DNA of 64,000 nt, from the NCBI GenBank assembly GCA_037102815.1, contig BTPP01000006.1, forward strand, positions 2,852,001 to 2,916,000, written 5' to 3'. The position numbers were made by a program, and so were the translations under genes. Below are positions 24,601 to 38,637 of the stretch, piece after piece; the stretch's first letter is position 1; each line of letters starts with the position of its first letter. This stretch comes from Neurospora intermedia. Lineage: Eukaryota; Ascomycota; Sordariomycetes; Sordariales; Sordariaceae. Below the pieces are notes generated by a model, which saw nothing but the letters and a program-made list of their open reading frames with translations, was not told where the DNA came from and made no database searches.

Positions 24601-27600
24601 TAATAATTCTAATAGATATTCTACGTTAAAGTCCTTTATTAATTCTTTCGAATTCCTTATAAATTTACTATATAATTCCTATATATTATCCTTATTTTAA
24701 TATTTAATTTATTTAATTAAATATTATATATTTAACGGTCCCTAATTTTTAGTTATAAGATTTTCGACTTCCTATTCCTCTTAACTATTAATTTTAACCG
24801 GTAACGGTAATAGAACTTTATAATTAAAAGGATCGGGACCCTACACTAATTTATAAAGATATACTACAGAAATAATAGGATAGGTATATTAAATACTAAG
24901 TAAATTGAGTTTATAAATTAATAGGCTAATTTTCTTAAGAATCCGATAGAGGCCTATTCTTTCTATTAATTACTTTTTCTTTAGATTTTTAGGCAAATAA
25001 TAACCTTTACCCAAATGTAAATAAATTTTATTATTTATATCAAACGTTATTAGAAAATACTTAGAATTATATTTTTTTTTAATAATTATCCTAGCCTAAT
25101 TAATAAGTTTTGTAGCTTCGAATTAATATTTTTAATGGATAATAACTAAAGATTTTACTATAGTAGCTTCCTAAATATCCGGTATAAGTAGATCGAAGGC
25201 TGTTTATAGTTTAAAATTGTATATTAGTTTATTTAATAATAATCCGATAGTAAATTAAATAGTATTATTTAAATTATACTATAATACTATTAATATTAAC
25301 GTCTAAAGAATAATATTAGTCGTATACTATATACAAATAGCTATTTTAGTAGTTTAGTTCGTTCTTTCCGACTACCCGTCCGTTTAAGCGTAGTAGGCCG
25401 TTAAAAATAATAAATTAATAGCTAATACCTCGAAAATACTCCTCTAAATAGTAGAAATAAATTTGGGATTTCGGTTACTAATAATAGCTATTAGTAAACT
25501 TTAGTTATAAAATTATAAAGTTTAAAATAATACTTTAGCTTATTTTTGCGTACTATAAGTAGAATAGTTAATTATTAATAGTACCTTTTTATTAAATTTG
25601 TAAATAACCGTATATATAGTATTAAATTCTAGGAAACCTTCTAGAGCCTATATAGTACTAGCCGCTTTAACTATCGGTATATTAGTAATAAAATTTATAG
25701 TAATTATATAAAACGGCCTTAGGAATATCCGAATTAGTAATAGTTCTTTAAGGGTTGGATACCTATCCTGCTAATTTTAACGGTAAATTTTATAATATTT
25801 AACGTATTTGTGTATTATTTAAGTCTTTCTCCTTATATAAAAGTACGCTAAATTATTTATTATTTTATTAATCTTAAAATAGTATTTCTCATCGTATACC
25901 AATTCTAGTATTTTTTATATATAAACCTGAGGAATATATAGCCGACGTATATTTTAATAATTAATATAGTAAAATAATTTATCTTTGAGTAAATAGGGGC
26001 CCGCCGGTAAATTTAGGCGTTTTCCCGATTGTTGTATATAAATATACTTTAGAGTATTAGTTTTATTAATTAGCCGGAGAATTTTAATATATTTAGGATC
26101 TTTAGGATAAACTTCAATTAATTATTAGTAAAATTCTAGTATAATAATTAGCGAAATTTAATATGTATCCGGGATAATTTTAGTATATATAAATAAAAAG
26201 GCGTTAAGATTATTCTAATAATTAACGTTTTATACTTCTGCGAAATTAAATTAAATATTGGTTAATTCGTTGGAAATATCGTTCTTATCTGTAGTTTCGG
26301 CGGTCGGTAGTTTTAATAGCGTATCCAGTATAATATTTAATAATCTAAGAATATAAAATATATTTAAATTAAATTGTAATATTTAATTAATAGTATTTAT
26401 AAGCTTTAAGTTAACTTTAACTAAATTTATTATACGTAACGAAGTATATTTAACGATCCCGGTAGTAGAAGTATAATTAGTAATAATATTAACCTAATAT
26501 TTATTAAATTGAATTATCTTTCGAAATTTCTATAGGGCCTAGATAATAGCTACGATTTTTACTTCCGTAGAATTATATTTCTTTTCAATTAAGGACGTTA
26601 ATCTTAATAGGAAATATACCGGTTTAATTATAATTAATAGGATTTTACTTATTCTAAGAATAGATTCTCCGTCCTATAAGTATTTGAGTTGGAAAATATA
26701 GATACTATAGGCTGAACTATTAGTATTGGTTTTAATAAAAAGTATATTACTTTTTATATAGTAGAAAAGATATATTTAATTATATAGGTTTTCCTATATA
26801 ATACGGAAGGCTTCGTATTCTTCGAATATCGGTTCGAATTTAATCTTAGAAGTATATACCCGTCGTACTTACTTTATTGAACCTACTTACAAATTACTTA
26901 ATTTGTATATTCGCTTTAATAATTCGGTCTTTCTTTAATTAAATAGTTCCTCCTTAATAGTAAATTACAGTATATTTTAATATAATTACCTAACTATATT
27001 AAGGTAGGTTTTAAAATTATTAAGTATATTAGGAAAGGTTAATTTTTAAAAGGCTTTAATATAGTTTTCCGTACGTTTATAACCTTCTCCGTCGATAATA
27101 CTATTTAATAGTTGTATTGAAAGATACCCTACGAAAGATTTATTAATATTAATATAAATGCGATATTTATTAAGGAAATCTATAATAATAGTTAAATAGG
27201 TGAAGTATTCTTCCTAAATATTATTAAAAATAATAATATTATCGATATAAGTACGTACGAAGGAGCGGTATTCGAAGAATAATTTATTTATAAATTTTTA
27301 TATAAATGCCGGAGAATTTTTAAAACCTATTAATATAACGTTAAATTATTTAAAACTTCGTAGGTTAATAATTATTATACGGTTGTAATATTTGATAAAA
27401 ATAGGTAATTAGTAGAAGAATCCGGCGGCATTAAAGATCGAAAAGAACTTTTTACCGACTATAGTATTAATAATATTTTTTTAATTAGGTAAAGGGTATA
27501 TATTAGGTATAATAATACTATTAAATAAATAAAGATTAATTATAGTACGCCCTTTATCGACTCTATTAATTTTTCTCCAAATAATAAATATTGGGTAAAT

Positions 27601-30600
27601 AATAGAAGTTAATTGTAATATAAATAATATTTTACCCTAAACGTATATTTTATTATACTCCTTATTAAGAAATTCGTAATCTTTAATATTTAAAGAGTAA
27701 AGCCTAATAATCCTTTATTAATTCTATTATCCTTCAACTAAATTAATACGTATTTTATTTTCTTCTTTTATTAATACAATCCCTTTATTTCTAAAAATAT
27801 TGATATATTTATTTAGGAGGCTCTTAATTTATTTTAAGAATTCGGGATCCGTATTATAAATATTAATACTTACTTCGGAAAGAATAGTTTTAATATCGAT
27901 GGGTTTAGTAATTCTGTAGGAAGGTACTTTAAAGGTACTTTTTTTAACGGCCTCTTCCTTTTTATCCTTGGTGGCCCTATCGATAAATATAGTATATTAC
28001 TCTTAAATAAATTTAGTTTATACTTCGGGGATGAGAAAAGTTACGTCCGAAGCGTTAATTAATATAGTAGTTTTATTAACCTTATACGATAGTCGTATAA
28101 TTATACCTATCCGAATTCCTCTAGGAATAAATATTAGCTCTTTGGATTAGTTTAAATATAATATAATTTTACGAATTTTATTATTTATAGTAGCGTCTAA
28201 TAAATAAGGATATTACGTATAAAAATTATAAGTAGGACGTTTACTTAGGCTATACTAATTATTAAGTTAGGCGCTATACTTTATTAAGATAATTCTTAAT
28301 TACCCTCTTAATAATAGAATATTAAATTTAGTGAAAATTTCGGTAATAAGAATATCCTCCCCCCCTTCAATTCTTTTAGAATAAACTTTACTTTAAATTT
28401 TTATATTAAAAACCGATTTAAAAGAATATAGAGCGGTATTAAAGTCTAACTTCGTACTATAGTAGCGAAGGAAGTCTATTCCCAATAATATATTCGGGCC
28501 TAGTTTATTAATAATTAAAGCGGATATTTAGAAGTGCTTATTAACCTTAATATTATTAACCTTTCCTTCTATATAAAAATTAAACTCCGTAACTGTATTA
28601 ATAATAATTTTCAAATTAATACCCTTTATAACGCTAGGTAGCATTACTTTATATTTTATATTTGGTAAAAACTCTTCGATAAACGCTTTACTTACTACTA
28701 TTAATAAGTAACCCGAATTAAAATATATAATAATAACGGGTGTACTAGGGTTGGACTTAATATTAATTTGTAAATATAATATAATTTTTCGTAAATTTAT
28801 TTCCCTATTCCTAAGAGTAATATCCGGAATTATTTTAATAGTTTATTCCTTAATAAAAATAAATAGTATATATTAGCTTTTATATTAAACTTCCGATAAG
28901 TCGGACTTCTATCCGTTTATTAATATTAATAAATTTGCTTAGATGTCCGCTTTCCTTAATATTCTGGCCTAGTTAAGCGGTTTCTGACTACTCTCTATAG
29001 AAGTTATTTAATTATTAGACGAAGGATCGGACGACCTATAAAACGCTTAAGCCTTCTCTAAACGTTTAAAAATCGTTATAAATTTAGTATCGGATAATAA
29101 ATTTAATAATAAGGGTCGTATAGGCCCGTTAGAGTCGGTACTTTTAATAAGAATTACGTTAAAAATAACCGTCGGTTTGTTAATTATTACGCGCGAAATA
29201 ATATAAAATAACGAAATACTAGGAAACGAAAGTTTATTAAGGGCTAAATAGTTAGTAAAATAAGTAGAAGGTTTATTATTATATTTAACCTTAAAAATAT
29301 CTACTATAAACTCTTCTATTTCTTCTTCGAAGTTTCTAATAAAATAGTAACCTTTATTCTATAAATAATAAACTTTATTATTTATATTAGAATTATCTAC
29401 GAAGATTATTATAGTAGAAGTATAAGTATAATAACCGTCCTATAAAATTTAATAGCGCTCAAATCTCTTACCTTAATAACGCTAGCGGCTGTTATTATTA
29501 CCCAATTGGCCTATATTATATTTATTAAATTTATTATTAAAGTTCCTAAATCCTTTATTAAAATAAAATTTCCCGCTTAATTTACTATTAAACCTATTAT
29601 TATAGATTGAAAAGTTTTTTCGGAAAGGCTTATTATTATTACAATTTCCCTAAAAACTAATATAGACGTTAGAATTATTATCCTCATTATTAGAGCTATT
29701 AGTAGTATAGTAAATTAACTATCTATTCTTTAATAATTCTAGGAATAAGCAACGTATTAAAATAGCCTTCTATTCAACCCTACTAATATAATCGCTAAAA
29801 TTAATATTCTATTCCGGAATAATATATATAATTTATATTATAGGGTATAGGCTATTCTATAAGCGAATATATAATTAGAAGTCCAAAGAATCTCTCTAAA
29901 GGCGTATATATTTAAATAGTTAGGTCGAATAATCGCGAAGCGCCTATATATTAGTTTTATATAATTCTATAATAAATTTATTCGTATCTAACTATTTCTA
30001 CGCTTTATATAGTTTAGTACCAAATATAATATTAAATATATTAAGAATTTTATTAAAACTACTACGAAGGTTGTTATATTCCTCCTTAGAGAGGGTAAAA
30101 TTTTACTAGTATAGTACTATATTGTAAAATAGTTAATTAAGGTTATTAATAAGAATTTAACGTCTTTCTAAGTAATTCTTTAAATATCCTTTAAACGTAT
30201 TATCGAATTTGTAAAAGGTAATATAGATATTAATTTTACCGTCCTAATAAATACTCTTCTTTATTTTATCTAATTTAATATTAGGGAAATATATTCCAAT
30301 ATTTAAAACTTTAAAGGGTTCTTCCTTAACCGATTAATAAATATCCGTATTAGCTTTTAAAATAGAATTGGCGAAGGTTTAATTCTAATCTTCTAACTCC
30401 TTAATACAATTATAAAAATCTTTAAACATTTTATAAAGCGCCGAATTATTTATTATTATACTATCGCTATTAACTTCGACCAACAGAATAAAAGTATTAG
30501 AATTAACGTTAAAGTATATAGTTTAGGGATTACTAGTAGAATAAATGTACTAATAGAAAGCTAAACGTATAGAAAGTATAGGAGCCTTTAGAATAATTGA

Positions 30601-32215
30601 AGGGAAATAACTACTATTATTTAGAATTATTAGCGGTAATCCTTACTATTCCGCTTACTTTTCGTTTACCGGAGCCCAATTTATTAACTCTTTAAAATTT
30701 ATCCGTAGAGTTTGACTGGAAATATTACAGCTAATAATTAGAATTAATATATATTTACGAAAGTAAATAGGAAACTAATTAACGTTTTTAAATAGGGGTT
30801 ACTAATTAATATAATTAATATAAAGATTTTTTATTTAATTAATTAAATTAGCGGTATTATACGGGTCCCTAGCGCTTATTATAGCTATTTCGTTAATAGG
30901 ACTAATAAAACCGCTAAAGTACTAATTATAATAAATAGTAGGATTCTTATAAAGTTAAAAAGTATTACGCTTAGCGGTAATGGGCGTTAGAAGACTAAAA
31001 TTAGGCTTTATATTATTTTAAATTAAATATATAGTATTATAAATTAGTTAAGTAAAATAAAATAAATAATTCAGGGATTTACCTCCGGTCTTTATATCGT
31101 ATTAAATAAAGTATATAGTATTTTAATTTAAATTAATAAAGTATATAAGAAAGGGGTTAGTAAGAACTGTTTTTAAGTATTATTTTACCTACTCCTACTA
31201 TTACTTCTATGCTAAGTGTAAAAAAATTTCGGCTTACGTAAAGTTTCTAAAATATTTAATAGTAAGATTAGTAACCAATTATTAAATAATACTAGTAGCG
31301 ATTTTAATAACCGAACTTATTCGAAAAATTATTAACTCTATTAGCGAAAAGGGTTATTAAATCGGGCCTAATTAAATATATTACTTAATAAATATAAGTA
31401 GTAAGGAAGGCGGTATAGGAATTTACATTAGGTTAATAAAGGTTAATATATTAATTATCCTAATAATATCTAAAAAATTTGCCGGAGAGGAGTAAATATT
31501 TATATTACTAATATTAGGGGGAATAGGTATTTAAACGGTAATATTAATAGTAGCGTTACTTATTTTAATTTAGGCTATAAATTATTTCTAATTCTTCTTT
31601 CGCAATTATAATAATACTCCTTCTTTAATTATAAAAGGCCAAATTTAGCGTATTGGAATAGGATAATTAGTAATTAATTAATAATATTTATATAAGATTT
31701 ATTAAACTTTATAATCTATTACGTCCAAATTAACGATTTATCCTCTATTATAAATATTATTATTAATATTAGTAGTCTAATTAAGTTTAATTTCGATATA
31801 ACTGGTTTCTTTATTTAAGTGTAATTATACTACCTTAATAAACAATTCGGCAATTAAAGGTTAAAATCTTTCCTTATAGTAAAACTACGGCTCGTAAATA
31901 ACGAATTTAACAATCTAATGTACTTTACGTATTAGACTTTCCTCCTAAAGGTTAAAGGCCATCTAGGGATTCGCCTAATCGGTCTTCAATATTATTTAAT
32001 CTAGCCTTTAGATTTAAATAAATAGTAATAAAGTAGTAAAGAAAAGGGATTCCGAAGAATAAAAATATAAATACTTAGTTTGAAAGGGCAAAACTGAATA
32101 ATAATTAAAAAATCTAATAAATTATTATTAAATCCTAACGTATCTCCCCCCTTAACGAAAGGAAGAAATGTAAAGAATAATAAAGTCGGTTTAAAATTAA
32201 ACTATAAATACTACT

Positions 32216-32554
32216 TATTACACAAAGATGTACTTTATAAATAATAATAATAGAGAATAATAGAGTAAGTAACTAGTTACTAAATAGAGTAATAGTATAT
32301 AATAATTAACAATAGTTTTATTAAAGGAAATTAAAAATAAGACCTATTGCGAGCCTCAACCTAGGACCTCATATATAACTTTATTAAGTATAAGTAAAAT
32401 AAATGTAAGGTTGGTATAATATAAATTAATAATCCGTTAACCTTGATAAAGGTTGACGGAATGAGTATTCTTATATAATAGACTATACGCTCTAACGAGC
32501 AGCTGCTATAATAAGACAGAGCATCTAAGTATCCACCAAGAATGCCCTATAATA
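32216..32554 (-). repeat. 5' LTR of inner copy B
   Basis: This 339-bp repeat in minus-strand orientation is the outer right end of copy B. The second ATAAA copy follows at 32,555-32,559. Confidence 0.92.
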
Positions 32555-32559
32555 ATAAA

Positions 32560-35500
32560 AGGATATTTATATATTTAAGGGTTTTAATATAATAAATAAT
32601 AAATAGTAGTACTACCGAAAATAAGAAAAAATATAATTTTAGGGAAAATATAGTTAATAGAGAACAATATACTCCCAAATTACTAAATAGGAGAATTAAT
32701 CTTCCTTAAAAGGGCAATCCTAGTATTATAGGAAATAAAGGACATCGAAATCAGTAAATTAGGAAGAAAGATGGATAATCCCACTTATTAGGAAGATATA
32801 AACTATTAGGTAAGGGCGATAGAAGAGGAGGATAAACGTAGGAGAGACGGAGCCGTAGTACGTACGCGATTGAATAAATTAGAGAAATTCGAAGAGGTTA
32901 TAAACGATTTCGCAAGGACGCTAGAGTTGCCTACGATAAAGGAATCCCTAGAGTAGCGATTTACCGAAATACTATAGTTTAAACTATATTATTTATTAAT
33001 AGGAACCGCTCTTAATAGAGATTTTAATATTATAGAAAGAGAATTATAGGATTTAATTAAAAATCCTAAGCCGGTAGAACGAAAGAATAAAACGCCGGAT
33101 ACTGAACCCAATCCTTTTCTAATGAATAATAAGAGGGGTTCTTTCAAATTAGAAAGGTAATAGGTATAAATAAAAATCCGACCCGTAAATCTAGCGGTAA
33201 TTAATACGAATATTTTCTAGCATTATATTAAAAAATATAAAATTAAACCGGAAGTTACTAATTTATACGAAATTAATAGTATTATTGAATCTCTCCGATC
33301 TAAAACCTAACTAATATAATGTAATATTATAGAAGATAGGGCTAAGGTATTAGCTAAAGTTCCTAAGGACTATTATACGCTAGAAGAATTGGAAGTCTTT
33401 AGTAAAGTGGAATTAAATACGCTATTAAATTATAGAGTTATAAATTATAAGATCGAATTGGAGGAGGGGTATTAAGCGGAGGAATTAGGAATTAATTTAC
33501 TATACTATATAACCCTTCGAGAATTAGAAGAATATTGGAAGTATATTATTGAAAACTTTTAAAAGGGGTTTATCGAAGTAAATTTAACTCCTTAGGCAGC
33601 ACCGGTATTATTCGTACTTAAGGCGAACGGAGGATTACAATTCTATATTAACTACCGAAAATTGAACGCTATTTTAAAGAAAGATCGTTACCCTCTCCCC
33701 CTTATTAAGGAAATACTAATTTGAATTATAGAATTTAGGATTTTTATGAAGATTAATATCCGATAGGCGTTCTACCGTATTAAAATGGCACTAGGGTAGG
33801 AAGATTTGATTACCTTTAGGATAGGCTTCGGGGTATACCGGTATAAAGTATTACTATTCGGCTTATGCGGAGGCCCTTTATTATTTTAAAAATTAATTAA
33901 TAATGCCTTAATAGGGTGCTAGAACTTCTATAGTATATATATTAATAATATTTTAGTCTTCTCTAAAAATATAGCTAACTATAGATAGTATATTAAAACG
34001 GTTTTGAGACGCCTACGCGTTGCTAGGTTGTAAACCGATATTAATAAATGCGAATTTTACATTGAAAAGACTAAATTTCTAAGTTTTATTATAAATATTG
34101 AGGGTATATCCGTTAACCCTAAGAAATTAGTAGTAGTAAGGGAATAAATAACGCTAAAGAATTTGAAAGGGGTATAAGTATTCTTAGAATTCTATAACTT
34201 TTATCGGAAATTTATTAAAAATTTTAGGCGGATAGCAAGACTATTAATATTCTTTATAAAGAAAGATAAGGTATTTATATAATTAAATAAATATAATCGA
34301 TCCTTTAACGAACTTAAAGACGTACTACTAAAGGCGCCAGTATTAGTATACTACGTATATAGGAGGGAAACGAAATTGGAAACCGATACTTCTGACGGGA
34401 TTTGTGTAGGGGTATTATTATAGAAGATTCTAAGGGAAGGAACGGAGGGAGAATAATATCCTATTGCTTTCTATTTAGAAATTATAGTTCTAGTGGAATT
34501 TAACTACCCAATATACAATAAAGAATTACTAACGGTAATAAAGGGATTTAAAATCTAACGCTTAAAATTCAAAGGAACCGACAAACCTTTTATAATAGTT
34601 ACCGATTACTAAGCGTTTAAATACTTCGCTACGAAGAAACTATTAAATTTATAATAAGTAGGGTAGTTAAAATTGTTATTAAAATACAACTTTATAATAA
34701 TTTACCGCCCGGGTAGAGATAATATAGCCGTAAATATATTATTAAGGAAGTTTAAGGACTTAAAGATAGTGCTAGAGAAATAAGATATTTAACGGATATT
34801 AAGGATATTAAAGCCCGACGAATCGAAAAGAGGATTCGTATATGCGGGTAATAAAGTAGATATACTATATACGGAGATATAGGCAATAATAGTCGATTGG
34901 GCGTATTACTATATTAACCTAGTATAGGAGGATAACCGGACGTAAGAAACGCCGAATATAGTAGATCGTTATTTATTAGTAGAGGAACTATTAAAAGCTA
35001 ATAAAGACGACCCCTCCCTAAGTATATATAGAGAAAAGGCTAACTTCGAGGATCTATACTTGAGTATAAGGTAAGCGTTGGTTTTATACGACGAAAAGTT
35101 TATTATATTTAAATCCGGAAATTTTAGAATAAAGGTTATTAAGGAATACTACAATACCTTACTTACTAAATATCTGGGGAGAAATAAAATGAAGAAGATT
35201 GTAAGTATAAAATATTAGTAGCCCGGTTAGGTAGTAGATATTAATAAATTTATTAATAATTATTAGATATACTATACTTCGAAGGTACTAAGGGATAAAA
35301 CCCCCGGTCTTATAAAGACGATAGTAGTACTACCCGACTATCGAATTTAGTAATTTATAGTAATCGATTTTAAAATTATACCGGAAGATAAAAAGGGCTT
35401 TAATAATATACTAATTATAGTAGACCGCTTTTTAAAACTATTATAGTACATTCCGTACAAAAATATTGTAATAGGAAAGTAGGCGGCTAGATTATATTAC

Positions 35501-36958
35501 CGGAAAGGACTATATAGAGTTTTTAGACTATTAAAAGAAGTAATAAGTAATAGAGGCCCCTAATTTATATTAGAATTTATATAAAAGTTCGCCCGCCTAT
35601 TGAATATACAATAGAAGTTAAACAGCGCGGAATACTTTTAAATAGCGGGGCAAACGGAGATTATAAATTAATATATCGACTAACGATTATAATTATTTAT
35701 TTCCTATAATTAGGATAATTAGTCGGATTTCTTATTAGCGCTCGATATTATATAAAGCTCCTTACCTTATAATAATCTAAAAGGGCTAATATTATATAAA
35801 ATTATATTCGGCTACGAAATAAATTTATCGAACATTGATTAAGAATAGTAATTAGAGGCCCGGAATCTAAGGGAAAAATTATTACGAGAGGAAGCTATAG
35901 TAATAGCGAAACAATTAGAAGAAGTATAGAAAGTAACGAGAGAGGTAATTATACGAATGCAAGTACGTTAGATTAATTAGGCTAATTACTACCGACGGGA
36001 ACCGGATTTCAAAGTAGGGGATAAGGTTTTTATTATAAAGAAGAATTAATTAATTAATAGATCTAGTAATAAATTAGACTTCCTACTAACTAGGATACTA
36101 TACAAAATTGTAGGAATAGCGGGTTATTCGTATAAACTAGCAGTGCCGGATATATAGCGCGGATTGAAAGTATTTTATACGGATTAATTTAGAAAAGACC
36201 TAAGAAACCTATTACTAGGGTAAGTAAGGGAAAACCCGTTGGGGGAGATTATTAATAATAAGGAGGAATAGGAGGTAGAGAAAATTATATTATTACAATT
36301 AATTAATAGAGAGCTTTAATATTAAATCGATTAGAAAAGATAGGATCTAAATCCCGAATAGTATTAAGTAGGAGGATTTAAGAACGTAGCCGGTAAATTG
36401 AAGGAATATTATAACGACCCTTTTAATAAAGAGAAACCGGGACTATTAAAGCGGCTAATAATATAATTGAAAGTAATAGAAAATAGTATAGTAGTAAAGG
36501 AATATAAAGAAGACAATTTGCCGAACAATTAAATAAAGAAAGGAAAAAAAATACACCGAAGGGGCGTATAAGTAGAAGGAATAGAAATACTATTATAAAC
36601 CGTAGTACCGGTTATATAATATAGTAATATAGAGTAATAACCTATATTGTTAATAAGAATACATTGGGCCCAATAGCATCTATCCTCTGCCTAGGAGGCG
36701 GTCTATTCGAATCCGATAGGGGGAAGTTTTTTTTTTTATAGTAATAACTAGGTTGAGGTCGTAGGGCTTAGTATAGAGTTTTAACTTTCATCTCATCCGT
36801 AATACAATAGATTGGACCACTAGTTACAATAACCTCGTATTTTCTCACATAACTGGCAATCGCCTTTCATCTCAATCTCTTCGTTATTTTTTTTCTTTAA
36901 TAATTCCTTTCTCTCCTTTTAACTTTAGGGCTGAACCTTCTTCCAAGGGGGGGGGTAA
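32560..36958 (+). mobile_element. Outer LTR element, reverse transcriptase to chromodomain region (fossil)
   Basis: This is the 3' internal part of the outer element. A reverse-transcriptase-like region lies at about 33,580-34,000, RNase H follows near 34,350-34,650, integrase spans about 35,160-35,900, and a chromodomain-like stretch lies near 36,310-36,430. The last 500 bp or so before the 3' LTR are less decayed and end in a pyrimidine-rich stretch followed by a G-run. The region is broken throughout. Confidence 0.75.
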
Positions 36959-37224
36959 TGTCATAGCATAGCGGGATAGGCTCCCAGAGCACTAGCTACT
37001 AGGCAATAGGATGTACTATAGCACATTAGATGGAATGAGGCTTATATTCTTATCGATAGGACGTCCGGATTGGGAAGGCGGCGACGTACGGTAGAACCGA
37101 CTTATATGCTCGGATTTACAATGCTAGCGTTTGCTTACTTCCCTTTCCTTCTTTACACTTAATATTACTTTAATTTGTAGCTTCTAGTCTTGTAGTCTAT
37201 CTCTCGTAGGATCACGCTTTCACA
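36959..37224 (+). repeat. 3' LTR of the outer LTR retrotransposon
   Basis: This 266-bp copy begins TGTCATAGCATAGCGG and ends in CA. It is directly followed by the second GCTTC duplication (37,225-37,229). It is the better preserved of the two outer LTRs. Confidence 0.92.
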
Positions 37225-37229
37225 GCTTC

Positions 37230-38637
37230 CTTATAGCGTAGAATATAATTATTTATATAGAAACCGAGGAGGATTTTAATAAAGAGTAGGAAATTTTAAT
37301 AAAGGATTTTGAGGATTAGTAAAATAAATAATCCTCTCTCACTATTAAAATTATTAATTAACCGGTTTTTATAGTATTAATCTAATATTTACGCAATATA
37401 TACTTACTAATACAATACTAATTTGCCTACTTTTAGATTAAGAAGTACTGTAATTTCGGTGTGAGAGTTACATTACGTATAGAGGGTGCGTACGGCGTAC
37501 TTAAGCGCCTACTTAAAAATTGCTTCGTTAATTTTAATACTCTCTTTTTATTTATTAACGAGACGTTCGATCGCTTGAAGTATAATTATACTACGAACTA
37601 TTAAGAATAGATTTTAAAGAAGGTAGTATAATATAATAATTGTATAATACGCTATCTTTATTATTTAGTCGGATTTATAGGGTTAAAATTAATTACTAAA
37701 TAAGTCGATATTATACGCAATAGGATTCGTATTAATAAAGTTAATAGTAGTTATACTTTATACTTCTGCTACTAATATGAATTGCCCTACTAGTACGAAT
37801 TATACGTATTAATTCTTTGTAATACCTAGTTATTTCTAAGTAATATTAATAAGTACTAGTATTTTAAAGAGAAGGTAAGATATTTCAATTATATTATTTC
37901 TTATTAAATCCCTATATTAATAGTATTATTTAGTTACCGTTACCCGAATTTCTAGTTCTCTATAATAAAGAAGATTCCGACCGAGTCCCCTTAAGGCGCT
38001 GGTAGATTGAAGTATGTAACGGTCCCTAATTGCTATTAAATAGCGTTTTCGATAATAATACTCTATACGAAGTTATTTAACCCCCCTTTATTGTAGCTTC
38101 TAGTTCTAGCTAGCGTTATAATACTTCTACCCGTTATAATCCTTTATATAATATTTTATTTAAAAAGAGAGTAAAGACGATTATAAAGAAGTTTACGTTT
38201 ATTTAGAAGGTAGTATAGTTAGAGAGATTGGTACTGACGCAATAAGAGGATCTCGTAATAGCTTTAACGATACGGGAGAATAGTTTTATTATTATAATTA
38301 TTATATAAACTATTTAAAATATACCCTTTAATATATAATTGCCCTCTAGTATTACGCCTGCTGTAATTAATAAAGCGGTCGCTAAGTAGAAGAGGACGAA
38401 GGCCGCCTAGTATAGTAAGATGATTATCGAGTTTTAAGGTATAAATACTAATCTATATTATTATTTGTATAAATTCCAAACCCTTCTAAAATATTGTATT
38501 TGTATGGTGGGTGAGTGAATTTCTGGTATTATATGTGTGTAGTAGTGTAAGGTACGTATTTGTGGCTGGGTTTTTTGATTATGATCCACTGCGGGTATTT
38601 TGGCGGGGATCGACATCGCTAAGCAACTTGGTAAGAA
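37230..38637 (+). pseudogene. MULE-1 transposase, C-terminal part (decayed)
   Basis: The MULE-1 transposase resumes here after the LTR element. The stretch near 37,458-37,510 reads GVRVTLRIEGAYGVLKR, typical of the region following the catalytic domain of MULE transposases. Stops are frequent. From about 38,490 onward base composition returns to normal, still inside the element, so RIP stopped about 150 bp before the right inverted repeat. The small open frame at 38,511-38,708 is not a gene. Confidence 0.7.

Larger units (their letters stand above)
21310..32554 (-). mobile_element. Inner LTR retrotransposon, copy B (Ty3/gypsy type), fossil, inverted
   Basis: This 11,245-bp element has LTRs at 32,216-32,554 (its 5' LTR) and 21,310-21,648 (its 3' LTR), flanked by the duplication ATAAA (21,305-21,309 and 32,555-32,559). 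Its parts mirror those of copy A: gag nearest the right end, then protease, reverse transcriptase, integrase and the extra 3' region toward the left. It is broken by dozens of RIP-type changes. Having its own target duplication, it is an independent insertion into the outer element and not an inversion of copy A. Confidence 0.9.
6672..37224 (+). mobile_element. Outer LTR retrotransposon (Ty3/gypsy type), fossil, inserted in MULE-1
   Basis: Two 266-bp direct LTRs (6672-6937 and 36,959-37,224) are flanked by the 5-bp duplication GCTTC (6667-6671 and 37,225-37,229). Without its two nested guests the element is about 8.05 kb. Parts in order: a gag-like region (6938-9834), an aspartic-protease-like segment (21,092-21,304), then reverse transcriptase, RNase H, integrase and a chromodomain-like end (32,560 to about 36,430). 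Reverse transcriptase before integrase makes it Ty3/gypsy-type. A purine/G-rich tract lies just before the 3' LTR. It is thoroughly broken, with dozens of RIP-type disruptions in every frame. It is younger than MULE-1 and older than its two guests; an age from LTR divergence would be unreliable because RIP inflates it. Confidence 0.9.

Noticed and set aside
36665-36740. tRNA-like stretch with TTCGAAT and a following T-run
   Set aside because: The T-loop-like heptamer is present, but no consistent T stem, anticodon loop or acceptor stem could be folded; it lies inside the outer LTR element.
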